This document shows positions 1-8,999 of a DNA stretch of 64,000 nucleotides, one piece after another. The DNA comes from Actinomycetes bacterium (GTDB lineage Bacteria > Actinomycetota > Acidimicrobiia > Acidimicrobiales > RAAP-2). How positions within the stretch are numbered: the stretch's first letter is position 1; every line of letters starts with the position of its first letter. The stretch covers positions 30,064 to 94,063 of the forward strand of contig JAJXTB010000002.1 of assembly GCA_021784205.1 (NCBI GenBank), read 5' to 3'. The notes beneath the pieces are model-generated. The model was not told the DNA's origin and ran no database searches. It saw only the letters and a program-made list of their open reading frames with translations. The position numbers and the translations under genes were made by a program.

Positions 1-1414
1 CGGCCGCGCCGAACTCGGCGGCGAGGCTGAGAAAGCCGTCCAGTCGCGTGCCGGGCCCGTCGCCCTCCTCGAGGTTGACCGAATTCAAGATCGCCTTGCC
101 GCCCAGCCAGGTCAGGGCTTCGCGCGCCACCGCCGTCTCGGTCGTGTCGACCATGATGGGCACCGACGACTGGGTGGCGAACCGGCTCATCACCTCGGAC
201 ATGTCGGTCACGCCATCGGCGCCGGTGTAATCGACGCAGACGTCCAGCACGTGGGCGCCTTCGCGGATCTGATCGCGCCCGATCGTCACGCACGTCTCCC
301 AATCGCCCGCGAGCATCGCGTCGCGGAACTTCTTGGAGCCGTTGGCGTTCGTGCGCTCGCCGACCAGCAGCACCGAGCGGTCCTGCTGGTACGGGGTGGT
401 TGAGTAGATCGAGGCGACACCCGGTTCGAGCACCGGCTCGCGCCGGCGCCGTTCGAGGGGGCGGACTGCCTCCACGACGTGGGCGAGGTGCTCGGGCGTG
501 GTGCCACAGCAACCGCCCACGACGTTGATCCCGTACTCGGTGACGAAGCGTGCGTGGTGCTCGGCGAGCGCCTCGGGCGAGAGGTCGTAGTGCATCGCGC
601 CGTCGAGCACGCTGGGTAGTCCGGCGTTGGGCAGGCAGGAGACCGGCATCGGCGCGGTCTCGGCGAGCTGGCGCAGCGGCTCGTACATCTCGACGGGACC
701 GGTCGCGCAGTTGATGCCGATCACGTCGATGCCGAGCGGCGCCAGGGCGGTGATCGCCGCGCCGATCTCGGTGCCCGGGAGCATGCGCCCGGTCAACTCG
801 ATGGTGACCTGGGCCTGGATCGGCACGATTCGCCCGTGACGCACCATGGCGCGATGGCACGCGGCGATCGCCGCCTTGCCGGCGAGCAGGTCGAACATCG
901 TCTCGACGAGCAGGAGGTCGACGCCACCTTCGAGCAGGCCGTAGGCGAGTTCCTCGTAGCTCGTAACCAGCTCGTCATACCTGATCTGACCCAGGGTGGG
1001 GAACTTGGTGCCCGGTCCGATCGAGCCGGCGACGAAGCGCGGGGAACCGGGGCTGGCGTAGCTGTCGGCGGTGCGCCGGGCGATCGTGGCCGAGGCGACG
1101 GCCAGCTCGTGGGCTCGCTCGGGGATGCCGTACTCGGCGAGCACGGTGGAGAACGACCCGAACGAGTCGGTTTCAATCACGTCGACGCCGACGTCCAGGA
1201 ACGACCGGTGGAGCCGCTCGATGGCCTCGGGCTTGGTGATCGTGAGAATCTCGTTGCAACCCTCGAGGGCCTCGCCGCCGAAGTCGTCGGCCGTCAGGTT
1301 CTGTAGTTGGAGGTTGGTTCCCGTCGCCCCGTCGTACACGAGGACCCGATCGGCGAGAGCGGCCAGGTACGCGTTGTCCGCACCGGGTTTGGCGTAGGGG
1401 ATGATCAGGTCCAT
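1..1414 (-). CDS. metH: Methionine synthase, cobalamin-dependent, N-terminal part
   Basis: Transfers the methyl group of methyl-tetrahydrofolate to homocysteine through cobalamin. The 471 residues present hold the homocysteine-binding barrel (about residues 20-310) and the start of the pterin-binding barrel. The barrel has YDGATGTNLQ near the N-terminus and the three zinc/homocysteine cysteines, Cys236 in GINCATGP and Cys302-Cys303 in GGCCGTTPEH. The pterin domain opens with LLVGERTNANGSKKF. The gene runs off the left edge, so the cobalamin-binding and reactivation domains lie outside the window. The ATG at 1412-1414 is preceded on the minus strand by TAGCCT 9 nt away. The gene is divergent from the cobalamin adenosyltransferase, so two B12-related genes share one short intergenic region. 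Confidence 0.95.
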   Translation of the reverse strand, partial: MDLIIPYAKPGADNAYLAALADRVLVYDGATGTNLQLQNLTADDFGGEALEGCNEILTITKPEAIERLHRSFLDVGVDVIETDSFGSFSTVLAEYGIPERAHELAVASATIARRTADSYASPGSPRFVAGSIGPGTKFPTLGQIRYDELVTSYEELAYGLLEGGVDLLLVETMFDLLAGKAAIAACHRAMVRHGRIVPIQAQVTIELTGRMLPGTEIGAAITALAPLGIDVIGINCATGPVEMYEPLRQLAETAPMPVSCLPNAGLPSVLDGAMHYDLSPEALAEHHARFVTEYGINVVGGCCGTTPEHLAHVVEAVRPLERRRREPVLEPGVASIYSTTPYQQDRSVLLVGERTNANGSKKFRDAMLAGDWETCVTIGRDQIREGAHVLDVCVDYTGADGVTDMSEVMSRFATQSSVPIMVDTTETAVAREALTWLGGKAILNSVNLEEGDGPGTRLDGFLSLAAEFGAA

Positions 1415-1423
1415 GCAGTGGCC

Positions 1424-1429
1424 AGGCTA
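1424..1429 (-). promoter_or_regulatory. Candidate -10 of metH
   Basis: On the minus strand this reads TAGCCT and ends 9 nt before the metH ATG, implying a leader of at most a few nucleotides. There is no clear Shine-Dalgarno. Confidence 0.4.
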
Positions 1430-1449
1430 CCGGTGGCGCCTTCGTTCAC

Positions 1450-1455
1450 TACGCT
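1450..1455 (+). promoter_or_regulatory. Candidate leaderless -10 of the cobalamin adenosyltransferase
   Basis: TACGCT ends 6 nt before the GTG at 1462. No Shine-Dalgarno is present, so transcription probably starts at or next to the start codon. Confidence 0.55.
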
Positions 1456-1461
1456 GAATTC

Positions 1462-2001
1462 GTGAAGATTTACACCCGCGGTGGCGACGACGGCACGACC
1501 GGTCTCTACTTCGGCGGGCGCGCCGCCAAGAGTTCGCACCAGATCGAGGTGAACGGTGCAGTCGACGAGGCCCAGGCCGCGCTCGGCTGGGCGCGATCGC
1601 TCAGCGAGCCCGATGGTCGATTGAACGAGCTGCTGGTCTCGCTCGAGCGCGACCTGTGGGTGCTCATGGCCGAGGTCGCGACGATGCCCGAAAACCGACA
1701 CAAGCTCATCGCGGAGAAGTCGTTGGTCACGCCGGCCATGGTGACGCGACTGGAACGCGAGATCGACGAGCTCAGCGCGGCGACGCCAATGCCCCGCGAG
1801 TTCGTGGTTCCTGGTGAGAACCGGGTATCGGCCGCACTGGACGTCGCGCGAACGGTCGTGCGTCGGGCCGAGCGAACCGCCGTGGGCTACCAACTGGCCG
1901 ATAGCCACGTCGTGGCGTACCTGAACCGGCTGAGTGATCTCGTGTGGACCATGGCCCGCTGGGCGGAGGGACCGAGTCACCGTACGGCTCGCTCGCAGTG
2001 A
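1462..2001 (+). CDS. ATP:cob(I)alamin adenosyltransferase, PduO type
   Basis: Makes adenosylcobalamin from ATP and cob(I)alamin, the cofactor used by methylmalonyl-CoA mutase encoded 4 kb downstream. The 179-residue protein has the PduO-family N-terminal motif YTRGGDDGTTGL (ATP-binding) and the C-terminal signature RTVVRRAERTAVG, and matches the usual family length. The GTG start at 1462 is supported by TACGCT ending 6 nt upstream. pepA follows after 9 nt and is probably co-transcribed. PduO-type enzymes differ in fold from CobA/BtuR types, and the family call is clear. Confidence 0.93.
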   Translation: MKIYTRGGDDGTTGLYFGGRAAKSSHQIEVNGAVDEAQAALGWARSLSEPDGRLNELLVSLERDLWVLMAEVATMPENRHKLIAEKSLVTPAMVTRLEREIDELSAATPMPREFVVPGENRVSAALDVARTVVRRAERTAVGYQLADSHVVAYLNRLSDLVWTMARWAEGPSHRTARSQ

Positions 2002-2010
2002 GGAGGATTT

Positions 2011-3498
2011 ATGTCCCGTAGTGTCCACGTCGTCTCGAAGGCCGACGCATTGGCCCGTGAGACCGTGCTCGTGCCCGTCGTCGTGCGCGACGGCGCCGTC
2101 GTGCTCGACGGTGCCCTGCCCTCGGCCATCGGCACGGTCGAACTCGCGCCTCGACTCGACGAGTCATGGTGCCACCGCCACGGCCTAACGAGCCAGGCCG
2201 GAAGCAGTGTCGTCCTGCGGGGCTTTGGCCCGACGACCGTCGTCCTGGTGTCGGTCGGCAGCGCTGAGCCCGAGGGCTACCGGGTTGCCGCCGCCACCGG
2301 GGTCCGGTTGGCCGGTGAGGATGCGGTCGGCTTCCTGCTCGCCGTGGACGGCGTTGCCGACGCCCGGCTCGTCGCCCAGGCGGTTGCGGAGGGGGCGATC
2401 CTTGGTTCGTTCGACTACAAGGACGACGCGGAGCGACCCTTCGACCTCGCGGCGCTGGCGTCGCCGCTGCCCACCGTCGCCGCACACGACGCGATCGTGG
2501 CGGGCGCTCGTGACGGGTCGATCGTCGCCGAGTCCGTCAACTGGGCGAGGCGGCTCATTAACACTCCGGCGGGCGATCTGCCGCCTCGCGAGCTCGCGAG
2601 TCGCGTGATCGAGCGCCTCGACCGGCATCCGCGAGTCGCGGTCGAGGCATGGACCGAGTCGCGGATCCGCGCCGAGGGTCTCGGCGGCTTGCTCGGGGTC
2701 GGTCGCGGGTCGGCCGAGCCGACGCGACTCGTACGGGCCACCTACGATCCCGAACCCGGTGCGGCCCTGCCGCACGTTGCCCTGGTCGGTAAGGGCGTCA
2801 CGTTCGACTCCGGGGGCCTATCGCTCAAGCCGGCGGCGTCGATGATCGGCCAGAAGACGGACATGTCTGGCGCGGCGATCGTCCTCGGCGCGATCTCGGC
2901 GTTGCACGAGCTGGGCGTGCGAGTCCGCGCCACCGCGTTCGCCCCGATGACCGAGAACCTCACGGGGGATAAGGCGACCAAGCCCGGGGACGTGCTCACC
3001 ATTCGAAACGGTCGCACCGTAGAGGTGCTCAACACCGACGCCGAGGGGCGTCTGATCCTCGCCGACGCGCTGAGTTTGGCGGCCGAAGTGGCACCCGACG
3101 TGATCATCGACATCGCGACCCTGACCGGCGCCCAGCGCGTCGCGCTCGGTGACGAAGTCGCGGCCGTCTACGCCTCGGACGACGACCTCGCGGCTGCGGT
3201 GTTGGCGTCGGGTGCGCGCAGTGGCGAGCAGCTGTGGCGGATGCCGCTCACCGATTCGTACGAATCCCAGCTGGACTCGGACGTGGCCGACATGAAGAAC
3301 ATTGGCAAGGTCGGCGTTGCCGGCTCGGTCGTCGCGGCGCTCTTCCTGCGTCGCTTCACCGACGGGCGGCCGTGGGTCCACTTCGACATCGCCGGACCTG
3401 GTCGCTCGGACGCGGCAGGCGGCTACGTCAACGTGGGCGGTACGGCCTTCGGGCTGCGTACGATCGTCGACTACGTCACGGGCCTCGCTCGGGACTGA
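2011..3498 (+). CDS. pepA: Leucyl aminopeptidase (M17)
   Basis: Cytosolic dinuclear-metal aminopeptidase that removes N-terminal residues from peptides. It has 495 residues, with a variable N-terminal domain followed by the M17 catalytic domain. Visible catalytic motifs are VGKGVTFDSGGLSLKP (metal ligands and active-site Lys) and NTDAEGRLILADAL, the M17 signature. A strong Shine-Dalgarno, GAGGAG, lies about 5 nt before the ATG, in contrast to the leaderless genes around it, as expected for a second gene of an operon with the cobalamin adenosyltransferase. Its 3' end overlaps the convergent nitroreductase by 23 bp. Confidence 0.95.
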   Translation: MSRSVHVVSKADALARETVLVPVVVRDGAVVLDGALPSAIGTVELAPRLDESWCHRHGLTSQAGSSVVLRGFGPTTVVLVSVGSAEPEGYRVAAATGVRLAGEDAVGFLLAVDGVADARLVAQAVAEGAILGSFDYKDDAERPFDLAALASPLPTVAAHDAIVAGARDGSIVAESVNWARRLINTPAGDLPPRELASRVIERLDRHPRVAVEAWTESRIRAEGLGGLLGVGRGSAEPTRLVRATYDPEPGAALPHVALVGKGVTFDSGGLSLKPAASMIGQKTDMSGAAIVLGAISALHELGVRVRATAFAPMTENLTGDKATKPGDVLTIRNGRTVEVLNTDAEGRLILADALSLAAEVAPDVIIDIATLTGAQRVALGDEVAAVYASDDDLAAAVLASGARSGEQLWRMPLTDSYESQLDSDVADMKNIGKVGVAGSVVAALFLRRFTDGRPWVHFDIAGPGRSDAAGGYVNVGGTAFGLRTIVDYVTGLARD

Positions 3499-4090
3499 CC
3501 TCGAGTCGTCGAACGCGAGCGTGGCGCGTCGGCACCGAACGGTCGAGTGAGGGCGATCGGTGGTCGAGTCCGTCGGGGCGCCCGACCAAGACCGATGCGA
3601 AGAGCGACTCCTCGGGTGCCCCGACCCACTCGAGGACCTCGCGGTCGTGCCGGAAGTTGCCCCACAGCGCCGCCGACCATCCGCCCTCTTCGAGCAGGAG
3701 CAGTAGCGCCATGGTCGCCATGGCGGCATCGGTGTGCCAGTACGGGACGGGCCAGGCCGTGATCGCCGACAGGCCCGAGGCCCGTTTGTCCTCTTCGGCG
3801 TACCGATCGAGGTAGTCCTGGGGTCGCGACGTGACCAAGACGACGGCGCCCGCGCGCGACAGGCCCGCTGCGCGCGGGGACTCTTGCCGCCACTGCGGGT
3901 CGGTGGCTCGCTCGAAGTACTCGCTCACCAGGTCTGCGCTGATGGTGTGCATGCGCACACCGGCGCTGTTGCCCGCCGTCGGTGCCCACAGGGCGGCCGC
4001 GCAGGCGTCGTCCAGCCAGCGCGGATCGACGGGGGTGGCGTCAAAGGAGCGGACCATCCGCCGTCGAGCCAAGAGTGTTGCCAGGTCCAT
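3476..4090 (-). CDS. Nitroreductase-family protein
   Basis: Probable FMN-dependent NAD(P)H oxidoreductase; the substrate cannot be read from sequence. The 204-residue protein opens with ATLLARRRMVRSFDATPVD, the typical nitroreductase start with the Arg residues that contact FMN phosphate, followed by WAPTAGNSAGV. It has a Met/Leu-rich helix (AAMATMALLLLLEEGGW) near the middle. I chose the ATG at 4090 rather than an upstream start at 4192, because homology begins there and the upstream part would run into the opposite gene. It is convergent with and overlaps pepA, and divergent from the MoeB-like gene. Confidence 0.8.
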   Translation of the reverse strand: MDLATLLARRRMVRSFDATPVDPRWLDDACAAALWAPTAGNSAGVRMHTISADLVSEYFERATDPQWRQESPRAAGLSRAGAVVLVTSRPQDYLDRYAEEDKRASGLSAITAWPVPYWHTDAAMATMALLLLLEEGGWSAALWGNFRHDREVLEWVGAPEESLFASVLVGRPDGLDHRSPSLDRSVPTRHARVRRLEVSPERGP

Positions 4091-4137
4091 GGTCGGAGGT
4101 CTAGCACGCGTGATGACGTGAATCTCGACCAGGCCAG

Positions 4138-4143
4138 TAGGAT
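4138..4143 (+). promoter_or_regulatory. Candidate -10 of the rhodanese-MoeB gene
   Basis: TAGGAT lies 23 nt before the GTG at 4167. A Shine-Dalgarno (GAAGGAG) lies between them, so this transcript is leadered, unlike most here. Confidence 0.35.
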
Positions 4144-4166
4144 TTCGCCAAACGAAGGAGCGACCC

Positions 4167-5336
4167 GTGCCTACACCACGCGATCTACTCAATGCGGCGA
4201 AGCAGGCCGTTCGTGAGGTTGAACCGAGCGAGGTTGCCGCCCGCCTCGACCACTATCGGACCTTGGACGTCCGCGAGCCCGACGAGTACGAGCAGGGGGC
4301 GGTGCCCGGCGCCGTGCACATCCCTCGCGGGACCCTTGAATTTGCGGTCGAGTCGCGCCTCACGGACAAGCACGCACCGATCGCGGTGTACTGCGCCGGC
4401 GGCGTCCGCTCGGCGTTCGCGGCCAAGACCCTCCAGGAACTGGGCTACACCGACGTCGTATCGGTCATCGGTGGGTTCAACAAGTGGAAGGACGAGGGTC
4501 TCACCTGGACGACGCCGCGCGCGCTCAACGCCGACCAGCGCAACCGCTACCAGCGCCACCTGCTGCTGCCCGAGGTGGGCGAAGCGGGCCAGATGCGACT
4601 GCTCGACTCCAAGGTCTTGCTGCTCGGCGCCGGGGGCCTCGGCTCGCCCGCCGCGCTCTACCTCGCCGCGGCCGGCGTCGGCACGATCGGCATCATCGAC
4701 ATGGACGTGGTGGACGCGTCGAACCTGCAGCGTCAGGTGCTGCACAACATGGACCGCATCGGCATGCGCAAGGTCGACAGCGCCAAGCAGACCTTGCAGG
4801 CGATCAACCCGGACCTGCACGTTCGGACCTACGACGTGCGACTGGGCGCGGACAACGTGCTCGACATCATCGATGGCTACGACGTGATCGTCGACGGCAC
4901 CGACAACTTCCCCACGCGCTACCTCGTGAACGACGCGGCGCTGCTCAAGGGGATCCCGGTGGTGCACGGCTCGATCTTCCGCTTCGAGGGCCAAGTGACC
5001 ATCTTCAACCCCTACGTCGGACCGTGCTACCGCTGCATGATCCCCGAGCCGCCGCCGCCGGAGCTCGCACCCAGTTGCGCCGAGGCCGGCGTCTTGGGCG
5101 TGCTGCCGGGCATCGTTGGTTCGATCCAGGCGATCGAGACGATCAAGTTGTTGCTCGAGCTCGGTGACCCACTCGTCGGACGTCTGCTGACCTATGACTC
5201 GATGGACCAGAGCTTCCGAACCTTCAAGGTTCGCCGCGACCCCTCGTGCCCGGCGTGCGGGGAGGACGCGGGTCCGATCGTCATCGCCGAGTACGACGAC
5301 CTCTGCATGCCCCACGCCACGGTCGGCGCTGCCTAG
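4167..5336 (+). CDS. Rhodanese-ThiF/MoeB fusion (sulfur-carrier adenylyltransferase)
   Basis: Probably adenylates the C-terminus of a ThiS/MoaD-type sulfur carrier and delivers sulfur to it, for molybdopterin, thiamine or cysteine synthesis. Of 389 residues, about 1-115 form a rhodanese domain with active-site Cys76 in YCAGGVRS. About 125-370 form an E1-like ThiF domain with the nucleotide loop GAGGLGS (154-160), the RQVLH helix, VDGTDNFPTRYLVND, and two zinc-binding CxxC pairs (CYRC, CPAC). In the well-known MoeZ/MOCS3 proteins the rhodanese is C-terminal; here it is N-terminal. GTG start with Shine-Dalgarno GAAGGAG. moaC lies 17 kb away, so a molybdopterin role is plausible but not shown. 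Confidence 0.88.
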   Translation: MPTPRDLLNAAKQAVREVEPSEVAARLDHYRTLDVREPDEYEQGAVPGAVHIPRGTLEFAVESRLTDKHAPIAVYCAGGVRSAFAAKTLQELGYTDVVSVIGGFNKWKDEGLTWTTPRALNADQRNRYQRHLLLPEVGEAGQMRLLDSKVLLLGAGGLGSPAALYLAAAGVGTIGIIDMDVVDASNLQRQVLHNMDRIGMRKVDSAKQTLQAINPDLHVRTYDVRLGADNVLDIIDGYDVIVDGTDNFPTRYLVNDAALLKGIPVVHGSIFRFEGQVTIFNPYVGPCYRCMIPEPPPPELAPSCAEAGVLGVLPGIVGSIQAIETIKLLLELGDPLVGRLLTYDSMDQSFRTFKVRRDPSCPACGEDAGPIVIAEYDDLCMPHATVGAA

Positions 5337-5368
5337 TCGGTGATCGCCGAGTTGGGATGTGGCACGGC

Positions 5369-5899
5369 TCAACCGTGACGCATCACGACCAGGGTCCCGG
5401 CTACCCGGTCGTGCAACGTCTGCTTGAGCGGATTGGCGAGGGGGAACAGCACGTCCACGACGACGATCATCATCACGATCGATGACGCGATCGGATTGTT
5501 GGCGAGGGCGATCGCGCTGTAGGCGGCGACGAATCCCCACCGCCACACGGCTTGGCGACGGGTGATGGTCCCACCCGTGGACTGGTCGCACACCCGCGTC
5601 GCGACCAGCCGATTGCCCAAGGTCTGACCGCGCGGCGAGGCGAGCATGAAGACTTGGTAGAAGCCCTGCACGGCGAAGCCGGCGAGCACGCCGACCAACG
5701 AGCCCGCGACGAGGCTCACCAACCAGAGCACCACCGAACTCGGCACGATCAAGACGGCGTTATCGGTGAGCGTCGCGCCGACGCGACGCCACCAGCCGCT
5801 GAGGTTTTGGGGCGAGCCGGTGCGCCGCCCTTCGAGCGCGGTGCCGCACACGGTACAAAAGGTCCCGCTCGATTCGCTTCCACAGCTGGGGCAGTACAT
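5369..5899 (-). CDS. Zinc-ribbon RDD-family membrane protein
   Basis: Integral membrane protein of unknown function. The 176-residue protein begins with a zinc ribbon (CPSC...CTVC within the first 20 residues). An RDD domain follows with three or four hydrophobic segments and the family's polar sequence [13 protein letters not shown]; the C-terminus ends [14 protein letters not shown], a typical RDD ending. The ATG at 5899 is preferred over one at 5935, because it opens directly with MYCPSCG and has AACAAT 6 nt upstream. It is convergent with the MoeB-like gene (32-bp gap) and divergent from the mutase gene. Confidence 0.8.
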   Translation of the reverse strand: MYCPSCGSESSGTFCTVCGTALEGRRTGSPQNLSGWWRRVGATLTDNAVLIVPSSVVLWLVSLVAGSLVGVLAGFAVQGFYQVFMLASPRGQTLGNRLVATRVCDQSTGGTITRRQAVWRWGFVAAYSAIALANNPIASSIVMMIVVVDVLFPLANPLKQTLHDRVAGTLVVMRHG

Positions 5900-5905
5900 C
5901 GGACC

Positions 5906-5911
5906 ATTGTT
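5906..5911 (-). promoter_or_regulatory. Candidate leaderless -10 of the RDD gene
   Basis: On the minus strand this reads AACAAT, ending 6 nt before the ATG. It is a weaker match to TAnnnT than the others. Confidence 0.35.
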
Positions 5912-5961
5912 GCCGATGGCGTGAGGTGGCGCCATCGATGGGACCCGCGAAACCGGCGGTC

Positions 5962-5967
5962 TAATCT
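5962..5967 (+). promoter_or_regulatory. Candidate leaderless -10 of the mutase
   Basis: TAATCT ends 7 nt before the GTG at 5975, which favours that start over the in-frame ATG at 5993. Confidence 0.5.
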
Positions 5968-5974
5968 ACGAGTC

Positions 5975-7555
5975 GTGAGTGATGACCTTCGAATGACCGA
6001 TTCGGGCATAGAGGTGCGGCCCGTGTACGGCGCTGATGACGTGGCGGCGTTCGATCCGGCGAGCGAGCTGGGCGAACCGGGTGGGTTCCCCTACACCCGC
6101 GGGGTTCACCCGACGATGTACCGCGGACGGCTGTGGACGATGCGCCAGTACGCCGGATTCGGCACGGCTGAGGCGACCAACGAGCGCTTCAAGTTCCTCC
6201 TGGGCGCTGGACAGACGGGACTCTCGTGCGCCTTCGACCTGCCGACCCAGATGGGCTTTGACGCCGATCACGCGCGCGCCGAAGGCGAGGTCGGCAAGGT
6301 CGGCGTCGCCATCTCGTCGCTCGAGGACATGCGGCTGCTGCTGGCCGACCTGCCCCTCGATCAGGTCACGACGTCGATGACGATCAACTCCACCGCCTCG
6401 ACGCTCCTGCTGCTCTACCAGCTGGTCGGCGAGGAGCAGGGCGTGCGCGGCGACCAGCTGCGCGGCACGATCCAGAACGACATCTTGAAGGAGTACGTTG
6501 CGCGCGGGACGTACATCTACCCGCCGCGGCAGTCGATGCGCCTGATCGTCGACACCTTCTCCTACTGCGCGCGCGAGATGCCCAATTGGAACACCATCTC
6601 GATCTCGGGCTACCACATCCGCGAGGCCGGATCCACGGCCGTCCAAGAGGTCGCCTTCACGCTCGCCAACGGGATCGCCTACGTTGAGGCCGCCCTGGCC
6701 GCGGGCCTGGCGCTGGATGACTTCGCGCCGCGGCTGAGCTTCTTCTTCAACGCTCACAACAACCTCTTCGAGGAAGTGGCCAAGTACCGCGCGGCCCGAC
6801 GCATCTGGTCGTCGGTCATGCGCGATCGCTTCGGCGCGCGCGACCCCAAGTCGCTGATGCTGCGCTTCCACACCCAGACCGGCGGCTCGACCCTGACCGC
6901 CCAGCAGCCCGAGAACAACATCGTGCGCGTGACGCTCCAGGCGCTCGCGGCGGCCCTCGGTGGCACCCAGAGCCTGCACACCAACGGGTTCGACGAAGCC
7001 CTGGGACTGCCAACGGAGCGCGCGGCCAAGCTGGCGCTACGCACCCAGCAGATCGTTGGCTACGAGTCCGGGATCGCCGACACCGTCGACCCGCTCGCCG
7101 GTTCGTACTTCGTCGAGTCGATGACCAACGAAGTCGAGCGCCTCGCACGCGAGTACATCGCGACCATCGACGAGATGGGTGGCGCAGTGGCGGCCATCGA
7201 GGCGCGCTACATGCAAGAAGAGATCGAGGCCGCCGCCTACGACTTCGCACGCCGCGTGGATCGCGGTGAGAAGGTCGTCGTCGGGGTGAACCGCTTCGCC
7301 GATCGTGAGGAAGCGGCCAACGACGTATTCCCCATCGACGAGGCCCAGCAGCGCAGCCAGACCGAGCGGGTGCGGCGCCTGAAGCGCGAACGCGACGCCG
7401 ACGCCGTCCGGGTCGCGCTCGAAGACCTCGACCGCGCCGCTCGCGGCTCGAGCAACGTGCTGTACCCGATGAAGCGCGCGCTCGCGGCCATGGCGACCCT
7501 CGGTGAGGTGGCCGACACCCTGCGCGGTGCCTTCGGGGTGTACCAACCCAACTAG
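5975..7555 (+). CDS. Methylmalonyl-CoA mutase large subunit (acyl-CoA mutase family)
   Basis: Adenosylcobalamin-dependent carbon-skeleton mutase, most likely converting (R)-methylmalonyl-CoA to succinyl-CoA. The 526 residues contain only the substrate-binding barrel: [52 protein letters not shown], and [20 protein letters not shown]. The C-terminal B12-binding domain (DxHxxG) is absent, so a separate small subunit is needed and is not in this window. The Tyr of RQYAGF and the Arg of SMRLI are kept, as in methylmalonyl-CoA-specific enzymes, but a related mutase (isobutyryl- or hydroxyisobutyryl-CoA) cannot be excluded. It shares a CTAG stop-stop overlap with the convergent ABM gene. Confidence 0.88.
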   Translation: MSDDLRMTDSGIEVRPVYGADDVAAFDPASELGEPGGFPYTRGVHPTMYRGRLWTMRQYAGFGTAEATNERFKFLLGAGQTGLSCAFDLPTQMGFDADHARAEGEVGKVGVAISSLEDMRLLLADLPLDQVTTSMTINSTASTLLLLYQLVGEEQGVRGDQLRGTIQNDILKEYVARGTYIYPPRQSMRLIVDTFSYCAREMPNWNTISISGYHIREAGSTAVQEVAFTLANGIAYVEAALAAGLALDDFAPRLSFFFNAHNNLFEEVAKYRAARRIWSSVMRDRFGARDPKSLMLRFHTQTGGSTLTAQQPENNIVRVTLQALAAALGGTQSLHTNGFDEALGLPTERAAKLALRTQQIVGYESGIADTVDPLAGSYFVESMTNEVERLAREYIATIDEMGGAVAAIEARYMQEEIEAAAYDFARRVDRGEKVVVGVNRFADREEAANDVFPIDEAQQRSQTERVRRLKRERDADAVRVALEDLDRAARGSSNVLYPMKRALAAMATLGEVADTLRGAFGVYQPN

Positions 7556-7845
7556 CGGCTGATTGGCTCGAGGAAGTGGGTGACTTCGGGCGGGGTCACG
7601 TAGAACGGGTGGGTGGCGGTGCGCCACTGCTCGAAAGCGCCCGAGGCGCGAAAGTCCAGGTGGGCGGCGACGCTGGACCACCGAACGGTGAGCAGGTACA
7701 CGGACGGGTCCTCGTGTTGGCGCCGAATCTCCGCGCCGTGACAGCCGGGTGCGGACTCGATGATCGCGAACGCCGCGAGCATCGCGGCCTCGAAGTCGTC
7801 GGTCCGGTGCGGGTCGACGTGGACGATGGCGTGCTCGTTGATCAT
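7552..7845 (-). CDS. Antibiotic biosynthesis monooxygenase (ABM) domain protein
   Basis: Small 97-residue ferredoxin-like ABM-fold protein; such proteins are quinol or heme-type monooxygenases or simple dimeric binding proteins, and the substrate here is unknown. It has the strand-helix pattern starting [20 protein letters not shown], the mid-sequence YLLTVRWSS and the helix [14 protein letters not shown], all typical of the fold. Its ATG overlaps the stop of the M20 gene as ATGA (7845-7842), so it is the last gene of the minus-strand carboxylase operon. The stop shares a CTAG with the stop of the convergent mutase gene. Confidence 0.8.
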   Translation of the reverse strand: MINEHAIVHVDPHRTDDFEAAMLAAFAIIESAPGCHGAEIRRQHEDPSVYLLTVRWSSVAAHLDFRASGAFEQWRTATHPFYVTPPEVTHFLEPISR

Positions 7846-8999
7846 CGGTCCTCTTGGAGTCGATGGCGAAGCGGCACGTCCTCGGCGACGAGGATCGCCG
7901 TGTGCGCCAGGGCCACGGCACCGTCGACGACAGCCGCGTCGGCGGCCTCGCCGACGCACGCGGCGGTGAACTCCGGCTGATGGTTCACGGCACCGTTGGT
8001 CGGGATGCCGAGCAGCGGGTGGATCGAGGGAACCACGAGCGAGACGTTCGCCATGTCCGTCGAGAGCGTCGGGGCGGGCTCGCCGCGATCGTCGAGCTCG
8101 AAGGTGCGGCCCAACGACTCCGCCGCGCTGCGGTAGTGGCTCAGGACGTCGGGGTCCGACTCCATGTGCGAGAAGGGGTTGCCCAACTCGGTAATCGTGA
8201 GCGACGCACCGGTTGCGAGCGCACCGGCCTGGAAGCAGCGGGTCGTGCGTTCGCGTAGTTCGGCCAGGCGCGAGCTCGTGGTCGCGCGGCACATGTAGCG
8301 GCCGACGACTCGCGACGGGATGATGTTGGCGGCCGCACCGCCTTCGACGACGATCCCGTGGAACTGGTCGCCCGGCCGAAGTTGCTGGCGCAGCAGGCCG
8401 AGTGACACCTGGGCGATGGTCAGGGCGTCGAGGGCGTTGACGCCCTCCCACGGCGCCGCCGAGGCGTGGGCGTCACGGCCGTCGTAGCGGACCTCGAAGT
8501 GATCGACGGCCAGACACGCCGCGTCGAGTCGATCGCTCGGCCACGGGTGCACCATCATGGCGACGTGGACGTCGTCGAAGTAGCCCGCGTTGATGAGGTC
8601 GATCTTGCCGCCGCCTCCCTCCTCGGAAGGGGTGCCGAGTAGTACGACCGTGAGATCGAGTTCGTCGGCCACGGCCGCCAGGCCGATGGCCGCCCCGAGT
8701 GAGGCCGCGGCGATGATGTTGTGCCCGCAGGCGTGGCCCACGTCGGGCAGCGCGTCGTACTCGGCGCACAGCGCGACGTGCAGTGACCCGCTCCCCGCGG
8801 TGGCGCGGAACGCGGTCGCCAGGCCAGCGGCGCCGCGCTCGACGTCGAATCCGTGGGACTGCGCCGCCCGGGCGACTGCTTCGGCGCTCACGAACTCCTC
8901 GTAGCCGAGCTCGGGGTTCGCGTGGATGTAGTGGCTGACCTCGAGCAGTGCCGGCCGGGCCGCCGCAATGGCCGCCGTGGCCCGATCGCGCGGGGTCAT
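7842..8999 (-). CDS. M20-family amidohydrolase
   Basis: Metal-dependent amidohydrolase of the M20D/AbgB type (aminoacylase or aminobenzoyl-glutamate hydrolase-like). The 385-residue protein shows [31 protein letters not shown] (metal ligands), [11 protein letters not shown] (catalytic Glu pair) and a dimerisation domain starting HPWPSD. The exact substrate is not evident. Its start overlaps the carboxylase stop as ATGA and its stop overlaps the ABM start as ATGA, so the three genes are translationally coupled. Confidence 0.88.
   Translation of the reverse strand: MTPRDRATAAIAAARPALLEVSHYIHANPELGYEEFVSAEAVARAAQSHGFDVERGAAGLATAFRATAGSGSLHVALCAEYDALPDVGHACGHNIIAAASLGAAIGLAAVADELDLTVVLLGTPSEEGGGGKIDLINAGYFDDVHVAMMVHPWPSDRLDAACLAVDHFEVRYDGRDAHASAAPWEGVNALDALTIAQVSLGLLRQQLRPGDQFHGIVVEGGAAANIIPSRVVGRYMCRATTSSRLAELRERTTRCFQAGALATGASLTITELGNPFSHMESDPDVLSHYRSAAESLGRTFELDDRGEPAPTLSTDMANVSLVVPSIHPLLGIPTNGAVNHQPEFTAACVGEAADAAVVDGAVALAHTAILVAEDVPLRHRLQEDR

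Noticed and set aside
7846..8451. In-frame N-terminal extension of the ABM protein
   Set aside because: It lies within the M20 amidohydrolase gene on the same strand; the ATGA-coupled start gives a normal-length ABM protein.
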